DNA from: JAVBMV01 sp031552145
Lineage (GTDB): Bacteria; Myxococcota; Myxococcia; Myxococcales; UBA5297
NCBI GenBank assembly: GCA_031552145.1
Contig: JAVBMV010000011.1
Span: 23,916-87,915, forward strand
Length of the DNA stretch: 64,000 nt
Direction of reading: 5' to 3'
Every line of letters begins with the position of its first letter. The stretch's first letter is position 1. Both the position numbers and the translations under genes were made by a program. Shown here piece after piece: positions 36,445 to 44,420 of the stretch. Under the pieces are notes generated by a model. The model had not been told where the DNA came from and did not search any database. It was given only the letters and a program-made list of their open reading frames with translations.

Positions 36445-37515
36445 TTAATTGGATTGCTCAGCCTTGAGCTGCTCGGCCAGGAAAAAGGCGCGGCACGAGT
36501 CTAGGACCTCCTGAATGTCGCCATCCATCAGGGCCGGCAGGTTATGGCGCGTGAGCCCAAGGCGGTGGTCGGTCATGCGATCCTGTGGGAAGTTGTAGGT
36601 CCTGATCTTTTCGGCGCGCTCCCCCGTACCCACCTGGCTCTTCCGCGCCGCGTCTCGCTCGTTCTTCAGGCGGTTCTGCTCCAGCTCGTAGAGCTTGGTC
36701 TTGAGCATCTTCATCGCCTGGGAGCGATTCTTGGTCTGGCTCTTCTCCTGCTGGCATTTCACCACGATGCCGGAGGGCTTGTGCGTGATGCGCACGGCGG
36801 AGTCGGTGGTGTTGACGCTCTGTCCCCCCGAGCCGGTGGATCGGAAGACGTCCACCTGGATGTCCTTCTCCTCCACCTTGATATCGACGTCCTCCGCCTC
36901 GGGCATCACCGCCACGGTCACCGTCGAGGTGTGGATGCGCCCCTGTGTCTCGGTGGTCGGCACGCGCTGGACCCGGTGGACGCCCGACTCGAACTTGAGC
37001 GCGGAGTAGACCTGCTCGCCTCGAATAGCGACGATCGCCTCCTTGATGCCGCCAGCGTTGCCGGCGTTCATGTCGACGATCTCCTGGCGCCAACCCCGCC
37101 GCTCGGCGTAGCGCAGATAGAGGCGCATCATCTCTCCAGCGAAGAGCGAGGCTTCGTCTCCGCCCGTTCCCGCCCTCACCTCGAGCAGCACGTCGCGATC
37201 GTCGTTGGGATCCTTGGGGAGCAACAGCTCCTTCAGCTTCGCCTCGAGCCCCGCAAGTTGCTCCCGCAGTGTGGGGAGCTCGTCGCGCGCCATCGCCCTC
37301 AGCTCGAGGTCGGCCGACTCGAGGAGCTCCTCCGTCTCGGCGAGCTGGCGCTCCAGCGCGCTGTAGTGGCGCCACGCAGCCACCAGCGGCTCGAGCTGAG
37401 AGCGCTCTTTCGCCAGCTTGAGCAATCGCTGTGGGTTTCCCGCCACTTCGGGGTCGGCCAAGTCATGCGTGAGGCGCTCGAACTTCAGCTCGATCTCTGG
37501 GAGTTGTTCGAACAT
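36445..37515 (-). CDS. prfA: Peptide chain release factor 1
   Basis: A 356-residue RF1. The class-specific tripeptide region (VPTTETQGRIHTS, codon recognition of UAA/UAG) is near residue 186, and GGQ (STGSGGQSVNTTDSAVRITH) near residue 230. The N-terminal helical domain and C-terminal RLGLTRHNL segment match the family. It lies 17 bases downstream of the J-domain gene. RF1 and PrmC are thus in neighbouring but separate operons. Confidence 0.97.
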   Translation of the reverse strand: MFEQLPEIELKFERLTHDLADPEVAGNPQRLLKLAKERSQLEPLVAAWRHYSALERQLAETEELLESADLELRAMARDELPTLREQLAGLEAKLKELLLPKDPNDDRDVLLEVRAGTGGDEASLFAGEMMRLYLRYAERRGWRQEIVDMNAGNAGGIKEAIVAIRGEQVYSALKFESGVHRVQRVPTTETQGRIHTSTVTVAVMPEAEDVDIKVEEKDIQVDVFRSTGSGGQSVNTTDSAVRITHKPSGIVVKCQQEKSQTKNRSQAMKMLKTKLYELEQNRLKNERDAARKSQVGTGERAEKIRTYNFPQDRMTDHRLGLTRHNLPALMDGDIQEVLDSCRAFFLAEQLKAEQSN

Positions 37516-37532
37516 GTTTTCCTTGTCTGGTT

Positions 37533-38186
37533 TCAGCCCCCGGACATGGACTCGAGCTCCTTCAGCTTGCGCGCGAAGAGGGCGTTCTTGGGCTCGTAGA
37601 CGAGCGCCATCTTGAGCTGCCGGATGGCACCTGGGACTCTTCCTGCTTCGGCCTCGCGCTGTGCGGCGCGATAGAGTTCGCGCCCCTTGGGCGTGGTGCC
37701 GATCTGGTCGTCGCTCTTGTGAGCCGCCTCGCTCGCCTCGTCATACCGCAGCTTCTTCTTTCGATCCGGTCCGAGGATGTCGGTGGTGTATCTAGCACGC
37801 TTTTTGTCGTCGCGTAGCGTGTACCAAGCCTCGGTCACCCGCTTGAAGATCTGGCCGACGCATCGCTTGAAGTGAGGATCCTGGTAGGAGGCGAAGCGAT
37901 CGGGATGGAGGTCGCGCGCGAACCGATAGTAGGCCTCCTTGAGCTCGTGCGCCGAGGCAGTGGAGGGCAGGCGGAAGAGCTGGAAATAATCAAGCTCGTC
38001 GAGCTGAGCCGCCAGCACCTCGATCTCGGCCAAGAAGGCGAGATCGGGCTTTTGGGGCCGTGCCGGGGCGCCCGTGGGCTGAGGTCGGGCGGGCGCTTGC
38101 GGGCGCTGCGCGGCGACGGGGGCCTGCGCGGGCCCCGGATGAGGAGGGGGACTCTTGGGCGGGGCGGGTGGTCGGGAGGCGTTCAT
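37533..38186 (-). CDS. J-domain protein with C-terminal TPR-like region
   Basis: The product (217 residues from 38186) has a Pro/Ala-rich N-terminal 45 residues, then a central J-domain: DYFQLFRLPSTASAHELKEAYYRFARDLHPDRF with the essential HPD motif, discussed here in pieces. A C-terminal helical repeat (YRAAQREAEAGRVPGAIRQL, MALVYEPKNALF) resembles a single TPR. It should stimulate the DnaK-like ATPase encoded immediately upstream. An in-frame start at 38219 overlaps the chaperone gene by 20 bases; either start is possible. There is no Gly/Phe or zinc-finger region, so this is a type III J-protein. Confidence 0.88.
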   Translation of the reverse strand: MNASRPPAPPKSPPPHPGPAQAPVAAQRPQAPARPQPTGAPARPQKPDLAFLAEIEVLAAQLDELDYFQLFRLPSTASAHELKEAYYRFARDLHPDRFASYQDPHFKRCVGQIFKRVTEAWYTLRDDKKRARYTTDILGPDRKKKLRYDEASEAAHKSDDQIGTTPKGRELYRAAQREAEAGRVPGAIRQLKMALVYEPKNALFARKLKELESMSGG

Positions 38187-38199
38187 TCGAGGCGAGATC

Positions 38200-39801
38200 T
38201 CAGGCGAGCGCGGGTGCATCCGGGTGGCCGGATAGGCGGGTAGCCTGATTGGCGGCCGCCGACTGGGCGATCTCCTCCTGGCTCATTCCGGAGGAGAGCG
38301 AGATGGTCATGGAGGTGCTCTTTCCCGTCTCGATGTCGGTGGCGGAGACGTTGACGATCCCGTTGGAGTCGATCTCGAAGGTAACCTTGATCCGAACGTC
38401 GCCGCGCAAAGCGACGCGGAAGCCCGAGAACTCGAATTCGCCCAGCGACTCGCAGCCGTCGATCTTGTTCGATTCGCCCTGGTAAACGCGAATCTTGACT
38501 CGATCCTGACCGTCGCGACTGGTGGTGAAGGTCTTCGATTTTTCGATGGGAATGGGAGTGTTGCGCTCGATGATCTTCTCCGTGAAGCCACCGACGGTCT
38601 CGATGCGCAGGGTGAGCGGCGTCACGTCGAGCAGGCGGTGAGAGGCGCCGAGTCCTGACGAGAGCGCCCCGGCCTGGATGGCAGCGCCCAGCGCCACCAC
38701 CTCGTCCGGGTCGATGTCGTGCATCGGGGCTTTCTGGAAATAGTGCTCCACGGAGCGGCGCACGATGGGGAGGCGCGTCGGTCCGCCCACCAGGATCACC
38801 GAGTCGATCTCGGAGGCCGTCAGGTGCGCGCTCTGCAGTGCCTCGTCGCAGACCTTGAAAGTACGCTGCACCAGATCCATCACCATTTTATTGAACTGAT
38901 CCTCTGGGAGCGTCTGCTGGAGCGAGAGAGTGACGCCATCGGGCCCCTTGCAGATGGCGGGATAGGCGATCTGCGCGACGCCGTCGCGGCCGACGTCGAT
39001 CTTCGCCTTCTCGCTGACGTCCTTGATCACCTGGCGGGTAGAGGGATGAGCCATGAGATCAATCGAATGGCGGGCCAGGAAGTCCTGCGCGAGCCACCTG
39101 CCGATCCGGTCGTCGAAGTCGTCGCCGCCGAGATAAGTGTCGCCGGCCGTGGCGATCACCTCGAAGACATCCGCGCCGAGTTGGAGGATCGAGACGTCGA
39201 AGGTACCGCCACCCAGGTCGTAGACGACGATGCGCCGCTCCATCTCCTTGCCGAAGCCGAAGGCGAGCGCCGCGGAGGTGGGCTCGTTCAAGATGCGCAG
39301 CACGTTGAGGCCGGCGATGGTCCCCGCGTCCTTCGTCGCCTGGCGTTGATTGTCGTTGAAGAAGGCGGGCACCGTGATGACCGCGTCGGTCACCGGGTGG
39401 CCGAGGTGGGTCTCGGCCATCGCCTTCAGCTCCTTCAGCACCAGGGCGCTCACCTCGGGAGGGGTGAGCGTCTGCCCGCCCGCCGAGATTCGAACCGTGT
39501 TGTTCGGCCCCTCGACGATGTCATAGGGCATGATCTTGCGCGCCTTCTTGACCTCCTCGGAGAAGAAGTAGCGCCCGATGAGTCGCTTGGCCGAGGCCAC
39601 GGTGTTCTTGGCATTCGAGATGGCGTGCTTCTTGGCGGGGTTGCCCACCAGGACCGAACCATCGGGGTTGAAGGAGACGACCGCCGCATGCGTCCGCTCC
39701 CCCCACTCGTTGGGAATCACCGTTGGGACGCCATCCTGCATATAGGCGACACAGCAGTAGCTGGTACCTAGGTCGATCCCAATCGCGACATCGTTGGACA
39801 T
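38200..39801 (-). CDS. Lidless DnaK-like Hsp70
   Basis: A 533-residue Hsp70. The ATPase domain is complete (GIDLGTSYC, VYDLGGGTFDVS, ILVGGPTRLPIV). The substrate-binding beta domain is present up to IEVNGIVNVSATDIETGKS-like sequence, after which only a short Ala/Gln-rich tail (SGMSQEEIAQSA) remains, so the roughly 100-residue helical lid of classical DnaK is missing. A DnaK with a lid is presumably encoded elsewhere. The dedicated J-protein follows in the same operon, and release factor 1 after it. A promoter with perfect -35 lies upstream. Confidence 0.93.
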   Translation of the reverse strand: MSNDVAIGIDLGTSYCCVAYMQDGVPTVIPNEWGERTHAAVVSFNPDGSVLVGNPAKKHAISNAKNTVASAKRLIGRYFFSEEVKKARKIMPYDIVEGPNNTVRISAGGQTLTPPEVSALVLKELKAMAETHLGHPVTDAVITVPAFFNDNQRQATKDAGTIAGLNVLRILNEPTSAALAFGFGKEMERRIVVYDLGGGTFDVSILQLGADVFEVIATAGDTYLGGDDFDDRIGRWLAQDFLARHSIDLMAHPSTRQVIKDVSEKAKIDVGRDGVAQIAYPAICKGPDGVTLSLQQTLPEDQFNKMVMDLVQRTFKVCDEALQSAHLTASEIDSVILVGGPTRLPIVRRSVEHYFQKAPMHDIDPDEVVALGAAIQAGALSSGLGASHRLLDVTPLTLRIETVGGFTEKIIERNTPIPIEKSKTFTTSRDGQDRVKIRVYQGESNKIDGCESLGEFEFSGFRVALRGDVRIKVTFEIDSNGIVNVSATDIETGKSTSMTISLSSGMSQEEIAQSAAANQATRLSGHPDAPALA

Positions 39802-39838
39802 GAGAGAGCTCCTGAAGTGGGGAGTGTTGATGTGCCGG

Positions 39839-39867
39839 ATGCTATGGGCACCCTTCTGGACGTGTCA
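39839..39867 (-). promoter_or_regulatory. Sigma-70-like promoter for dnaK-like operon
   Basis: On the minus strand TTGACA, 17 bases, TAGCAT, with the gene start about 40 bases downstream. Best promoter match in the window; no CIRCE-like element is seen next to it. Confidence 0.6.
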
Positions 39868-39926
39868 AACAACGCACCACCTTCCGCGCGCGGTGCGGCG
39901 TGTAGTTTGTGTAGAGTGCGCTTCGG

Positions 39927-40634
39927 ATGCCCGACGCGACAAAAAAAAGACTGCTGGCCGAGGTGCTGGCGCTCTGGGGCGCCGCGCTCGCGGCCATCGC
40001 CCTGACGCGTGCGCTCTTCCCCAGCGGATCACACGCGAAGCTGGTCGCCACCCTCTTCTTCCTCTACGGCCCGGTGCTGGTCCTCCGACGGCGCGGCGAA
40101 GAGCTGGGCAGCTATGGCTTCACCTCCGCGGGGCTGCGCCAAGGGATTGGGCTTGGGCTCGGCGTCTCAGCGGCAATCCTTCCGCTCTTCGCGCTGCTCT
40201 TCGGCTGCTTCTATCTCTTGTTGCCCGAACTGCCGGAGTGGCTCGTGCGCCTGCTCCCCTACAGGGGCGTTGGCGGCGCGGCTCCGCGTCTCCCCGAAGG
40301 CTTTCACCTCTGGATCCTCGACCAGTTCCTGGTGGTCGCGCTTCCGGAGGAGCTCTTCTACAGGGGCTACATGCAGGGGAGGCTCAGGCAGCTCTGGCCC
40401 CAGGGTAGAAGGTTCATGGGCGCCACCCTGGGCGCTGCCTTTTGGAGCACCCAGGCGCTCTTTGCCCTCGGACACCTGGCCGATCCGCGCCCCTTCCGGC
40501 TGGCGGTCTTTTTTCCATCGATTATCTTCGGTCTATTGAGGGAGCGCTCGGGCACCATCGTGCCCTCGACCATCTTCCACGCGCTCTCGAACCTCGCGTT
40601 ACTCGTCTTGGAGGCCTCCTTCTTTGGAACCTGA
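39927..40634 (+). CDS. CPBP-family intramembrane glutamic protease
   Basis: A 235-residue integral membrane protein with about six hydrophobic segments. The conserved catalytic motif is EELFYRGYMQGRLRQ (near residue 145), with downstream FALGHL and TIFHAL His motifs, so the active site looks complete. The family cleaves or processes membrane-bound proteins; some myxobacterial members work with sorting tails, but no substrate is identifiable here. Translationally close to the helicase gene (start 40624 overlaps). Confidence 0.88.
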   Translation: MPDATKKRLLAEVLALWGAALAAIALTRALFPSGSHAKLVATLFFLYGPVLVLRRRGEELGSYGFTSAGLRQGIGLGLGVSAAILPLFALLFGCFYLLLPELPEWLVRLLPYRGVGGAAPRLPEGFHLWILDQFLVVALPEELFYRGYMQGRLRQLWPQGRRFMGATLGAAFWSTQALFALGHLADPRPFRLAVFFPSIIFGLLRERSGTIVPSTIFHALSNLALLVLEASFFGT

Positions 40635-42756
40635 AGCATTGCTCCCCGCGCAGCTCCCCGAGCGGGCGCGGCGAGTATTGGAAGAAGAAGAAGCGCTACT
40701 TGCGCGCGTCTCGGCGGCGCTCGTTGGAAAGGTAGCGCGCCGCGCGCGCGCGGAGAGCGCGGCCCACGCCAGGCTCACCGAGCTGCGCGACGAGGCGGCG
40801 ACGGCCGCCCCACACGATCTGCCGACGCTCTTTCAGGAGATGTCGCTGGCGCGCGCGACCGCCGAGCGTCCCGAGCGCGCCTGCGAACCGGAGCTCTCCT
40901 CACCCTATTTCGCCCACATGATCTTGGAGGAGGAGGGGGTGCGGCGCGACTATTGCCTCGGGCGCGCCACCTTCATCGACCTCTCGCGAGAGGTGCGGAT
41001 CGTCGACTGGAGGGACGCTCCGGTCGCCGGGCTCTTCTATCGCTACCGCGAGGGCGATGCCTTCGAGGAGCAGCTCCCAGGCCGGGTCGCGGAGGGAACT
41101 GTCATCTCGCGGCGGATCGTCGTGGTCGGCGGCGGAGCGCTCTCCAAGATCGTATTGCCCGAGTTCACCCTGACTCGAGCGGATGGCGAACGCTGGCGCT
41201 GCCTCGAGCCGGGCGGCGCGCGCCAGTTGGCTGGGGGGACTGGCACGGCCGCCCGCCCCGGCGCGCTGGGTGTCGGGGCCGGCGCGACTGATCTCGCCTC
41301 CAAGGTCGAGATCTCCGCCGTGCTCGACCGTGAGCAGTACCAGGCGCTGCTCGCCAGCGCCGAACGGCCATTGCTCGTCCTGGGCAGCGCGGGGAGCGGC
41401 AAGACCACGGTGGCGCTCCACCGACTGGCGCATCTCGCCTTCGCGGAACCAGAGCGCTTCACCCCCGACTCCATGGGCGTGGTCGTTCCAGAGGTAGGCC
41501 TCGCGCGCCTTGCCGAGCGGCTCCTCGCGCCCCATGGCCTCTCGAGGGTCGCGGTGCGCACGCTCGATCGATGGGCCTCGGATTTGGCCAGGACCGTCTT
41601 CGGCAAGCTGCAGTGCCACATCGTCGAAGATGCCCCCGGCCTCGTCGTGCGCTTCAAGCGCGACGCGGCGCTCTTCGCCGAATTGGGAGAGCATCTACGT
41701 CAAAGTCCTGGCAGAGAGGTGGCCTTCGACTCGCTGCGCATCGAACTCTACCGGTTGCTCTGCGACGCGGCCTTCAATCTGCGCGTCTGGGCGCGCGCGG
41801 GCGGCACCTTGCCGCGCAGCGCTCTGGAAGAGGTGGCGCGCCATGCCAAGGCGCAGCTCGATCTCCCTGCCCGGTCCATCCCCAGCGGTCTCCTGCGCGG
41901 ATACGAGACGGTGGATGGGAGGCGTATCGAGGAAGGGACACCTTCGGAGCTCGCCGGATCGATCGATCTCGAAGACCTGCCGCTGCTCCTCTTCATGCGC
42001 GCTCGGCGCGGCCACCCGCTGCGCGGTGAGCGCCTCTCGCATCTGGTGCTCGACGAGGCCGAGGATATCTCGCTGGTCGAGCTCGAGCTGCTCGGGCGCG
42101 GGGTGGGCAAACGCCGCAGCATCACGATCGCCGGTGACGATGCGCAGCAGACCCACGCCAGCTTCGCGGGCTGGAGCGCCGCGCTCGGGGCGCTCGGGGC
42201 GAGCGACGCGGCGCTCTGTCGCCTTCAGGTGACGTGGCGCTGCCCGCAGCCCATCGCCGAGGCGGCGCGGCGCGTCCTGGGTCATCTCGCGCCCTCCGCG
42301 CCGGCGCAGGCGGGGCGCGATGGTGTGCCAGTCGGTTACTTCACCTTCCCCGCGACGGCGCACGCCACGCTCTTTCTTGTGGAGGCGCTTGGAGAGTTGC
42401 TCGAGCGCGAGCCCGGTGCCTCGGTGGGGGTGATCGCGCGAAGCGCGGAGGGCGCCCGCGAACTCTTCAAGGCGCTCTCTGAGTTGCCGAGGACCCGCCT
42501 CGTGCTCGATGGCGAGTTCACCTTCTCGCCCGGTGTCGATGTAACCGACCTCTCCAACGTCAAGGGCTTGGAGTTCGATTACGTCATTCTTCCAGAGCTC
42601 TCGGCTTCCAACTGGCCCGTCGACGACATGTCACGGCGAGAACTTCATGTGGGCATGACGCGCGCGTGTCACCAGCTCTGGCTCATCGCGTCGGGAACGC
42701 CGACGCGGTTGATTACGGAATGGCCTCCGGGCGAACGCGCCACGGATGGGCGATGA
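40624..42756 (+). CDS. HelD/UvrD-like superfamily 1 ATPase
   Basis: A 710-residue protein. The N-terminal 110 residues form a coiled coil; a nucleotide-binding core follows with GSAGSGKTTVALHRLAHL (P-loop), VLDEAEDISLVELE (Walker B), AGDDAQQTHASFAGW, VTWRCPQPIAEAARRV and KGLEFDYVILPE...LHVGMTRA motifs, giving a full SF1 set. The arrangement fits the HelD branch, whose members remove RNA polymerase from DNA, better than UvrD itself. The first codon is a TTG overlapping the CPBP gene, so the true start is uncertain. The stop overlaps the next ATG (ATGA). Confidence 0.8.
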   Translation: MEPEALLPAQLPERARRVLEEEEALLARVSAALVGKVARRARAESAAHARLTELRDEAATAAPHDLPTLFQEMSLARATAERPERACEPELSSPYFAHMILEEEGVRRDYCLGRATFIDLSREVRIVDWRDAPVAGLFYRYREGDAFEEQLPGRVAEGTVISRRIVVVGGGALSKIVLPEFTLTRADGERWRCLEPGGARQLAGGTGTAARPGALGVGAGATDLASKVEISAVLDREQYQALLASAERPLLVLGSAGSGKTTVALHRLAHLAFAEPERFTPDSMGVVVPEVGLARLAERLLAPHGLSRVAVRTLDRWASDLARTVFGKLQCHIVEDAPGLVVRFKRDAALFAELGEHLRQSPGREVAFDSLRIELYRLLCDAAFNLRVWARAGGTLPRSALEEVARHAKAQLDLPARSIPSGLLRGYETVDGRRIEEGTPSELAGSIDLEDLPLLLFMRARRGHPLRGERLSHLVLDEAEDISLVELELLGRGVGKRRSITIAGDDAQQTHASFAGWSAALGALGASDAALCRLQVTWRCPQPIAEAARRVLGHLAPSAPAQAGRDGVPVGYFTFPATAHATLFLVEALGELLEREPGASVGVIARSAEGARELFKALSELPRTRLVLDGEFTFSPGVDVTDLSNVKGLEFDYVILPELSASNWPVDDMSRRELHVGMTRACHQLWLIASGTPTRLITEWPPGERATDGR

Positions 42757-43658
42757 GGTCCGCGGAGCTCGAACGTCTCGGACCGCATCTTGAGGCGCTC
42801 TACGCGCGCGCCCAGGAACAGGCGGCGCGCATTCCCTTCGATCCGGTCCAGTTTCCACGCGCCTTTCGAGCCAGTCCATTGGATGCCGAGCTCGTGGGGC
42901 TGCTCGCGGCGCTGCTCGCTTATGGGGATGCGCGCCTCTTCTGCCCCAAGGTTGCTCAGCTCGTCGGCGCGATGGGCGCGCGCCCGGCGCGCTTTGCGCT
43001 CCGATTCTCTCCCGCGCGAGATGGCGCGCCATTCGAGAACTTCCGCTATCGTTTCAACTCCGGCGCCGACATCGCCGCGCTCGTCGCGGCCTCTGGGCGC
43101 GTGCAGCGAGCGCAGGGCTCGCTCGGCGCGGCCTTCTGTGCGGACTATCGCGCCGAGGGCACCATTCCCGACGCGCTGGAGCGCTTTGTCGGGCGCCTCG
43201 CGGGCGCCATTCCCGCCGATCTCGAGGCGCACTTCGCGGGTGGCTTCAAAGGTCTGGGACATTTGCTGGTGCGTCCGGCGGGGAAGAGCGCCTGCAAGCG
43301 CTGGATGCTCTATCTGCGGTGGATGGTGCGCGGCGGACCATCAGAGGCCGTCGACCTTGGGCTATGGGAGGGCATCCCCAAATCGGCGCTCATCGTCCCG
43401 CTCGATACACACCTGCTCAAGCTCGCTAGGAGACTGGGGCTCACCGCTCGCGCCGATGCATCGATGCGCACCGCGCTCGAGATCACCCAGGCGCTGCGCC
43501 GGTTCGATCCCGAAGACCCGGTGAAGTACGACTTCGCCCTATGTCACCTGGGCATGAGCGGCCGCTGTCCGACGGCGTTGACCGGCGAGGCCTGTGCCCG
43601 ATGCTCGCTCAATGGCGCCTGCCCCACCGGCAAAGCGCGGGGCGGGAATCTTTCCTAG
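42753..43658 (+). CDS. TIGR02757/DUF2400-type HhH protein with Fe-S-like cysteine cluster
   Basis: A 301-residue protein of the TIGR02757 family, an uncharacterised relative of the HhH DNA glycosylases. The core contains LLAYGDARLF (near residue 52), MLYLRWMVRGG and VPLDTHLLKLARRLGL, where the Asp aligns with the glycosylase catalytic Asp region. The C-terminal Cys spacing is C-x8-C-x2-C-x5-C (starting CPTALTGEAC), close to the endonuclease III iron-sulfur loop. The start overlaps the helicase stop. DNA repair is likely but unproven. Confidence 0.85.
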   Translation: MRSAELERLGPHLEALYARAQEQAARIPFDPVQFPRAFRASPLDAELVGLLAALLAYGDARLFCPKVAQLVGAMGARPARFALRFSPARDGAPFENFRYRFNSGADIAALVAASGRVQRAQGSLGAAFCADYRAEGTIPDALERFVGRLAGAIPADLEAHFAGGFKGLGHLLVRPAGKSACKRWMLYLRWMVRGGPSEAVDLGLWEGIPKSALIVPLDTHLLKLARRLGLTARADASMRTALEITQALRRFDPEDPVKYDFALCHLGMSGRCPTALTGEACARCSLNGACPTGKARGGNLS

Positions 43659-43738
43659 CGTGCCCGGTTTCCAAGCCGGCCCAATGCGTCTGCGCGAACA
43701 TTTGGGCCAAAAAGTGGCCCCAATGGCGGAAAAGAGTA

Positions 43739-43767
43739 TTGCAAAGGGCGTTTTCTATTGCTTTATT
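43739..43767 (+). promoter_or_regulatory. Possible promoter for Arg/Gly-rich protein gene
   Basis: TTGCAA, 17 bases, TTTATT, ending about 78 bases before the start at 43845. Found by eye in an AT-richer pocket. Confidence 0.35.
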
Positions 43768-43844
43768 GAGGGAGGTGACTGAGTATCACCCCCGTAACCG
43801 CCTTCCAGGCTTCGAAGTCAAACCGCCTAATCATGAGGTAGTCC

Positions 43845-44291
43845 ATGCGTGAAACCGATCTGAATGCAATCCTCCGCGACCTTATCTCCGAAGAAGTGAG
43901 CTCCACGCTGCAGCCCTACCTGTCGCTCCTCGAGCGCATGGCCGCCTTCGTGGGCGCCGCCCCCGTCGCCGCCGCCAAGCCCCAGCGCCGCGGGCGCGCC
44001 GCCGCTATCGCTGTCGCTGCTCCCGCCGAGGCGCCCGCCCGTGGCCGCGGTGGTCGCCGTGGCGCGCGCCGTGGCGCGGGTCGCCGTGGCCCGGGCCGCG
44101 CCCCTCGCGCCGCCGGTGGCGATATCTCCCGTTTCCAGGAAGGGCAGCTCGTTCGCTATCGCCAGGGGCGCGGTGAGTTCGAGGCGACCGTGATCGGCAT
44201 CGATACCGATCGCAACGTCCTCGTCATTCAGCGCACCTCCGACGACAAGCGCGTCGAGCGTCCCGCCGACAAGGTCTACGAGGTGGCGTGA
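43845..44291 (+). CDS. Arg/Gly-rich basic protein with SH3-like C-terminus
   Basis: A 148-residue protein in three parts: a helical acidic N-terminus (residues 1-40, LRDLISEEVSSTLQPYLSLLERM), an Ala/Arg/Gly-rich stretch with repeated RG/RGG-type units (residues about 50-95), and a beta-rich SH3/KOW-like domain (FQEGQLVRYRQGRGEFEATV, IDTDRNVLVIQR). The composition suggests nucleic-acid binding, perhaps RNA. No family name is recognised. Monocistronic, between a candidate promoter and a terminator. Confidence 0.7.
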   Translation: MRETDLNAILRDLISEEVSSTLQPYLSLLERMAAFVGAAPVAAAKPQRRGRAAAIAVAAPAEAPARGRGGRRGARRGAGRRGPGRAPRAAGGDISRFQEGQLVRYRQGRGEFEATVIGIDTDRNVLVIQRTSDDKRVERPADKVYEVA

Positions 44292-44337
44292 GCCGCTTCG
44301 CCCGCTTCATCCCCATTCATATGGGGTGAGCAATACT

Positions 44338-44369
44338 GAGCCGCTCCTTCCCGGGGCGGCTCTTTCATT
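44338..44369 (+). terminator. Candidate intrinsic terminator
   Basis: GAGCCGC/GCGGCTC stem with an 11-base G/C-rich loop and TTTCATTT tail. It separates the basic protein gene from the motility cluster. Confidence 0.7.
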
Positions 44370-44420
44370 TGTGGGGAGTCTCTGCCCGGCAGCGCCCGCG
44401 GGAGCTAGTTTCCGACGGCG

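Noticed and set aside
39927..40634. CPBP protease as a myxosortase acting on MYXO-CTERM tails
   Set aside because: No protein in the window has a recognisable sorting tail (hydrophobic segment with a Cys-Gly motif and basic end), and the family is broad. Left as a general CPBP protease.
43704..43725. TTGGGCCA/TGGCCCCAA hairpin as a terminator after the HhH-like gene
   Set aside because: The stem has a bulge and no T-run follows; evidence too weak.
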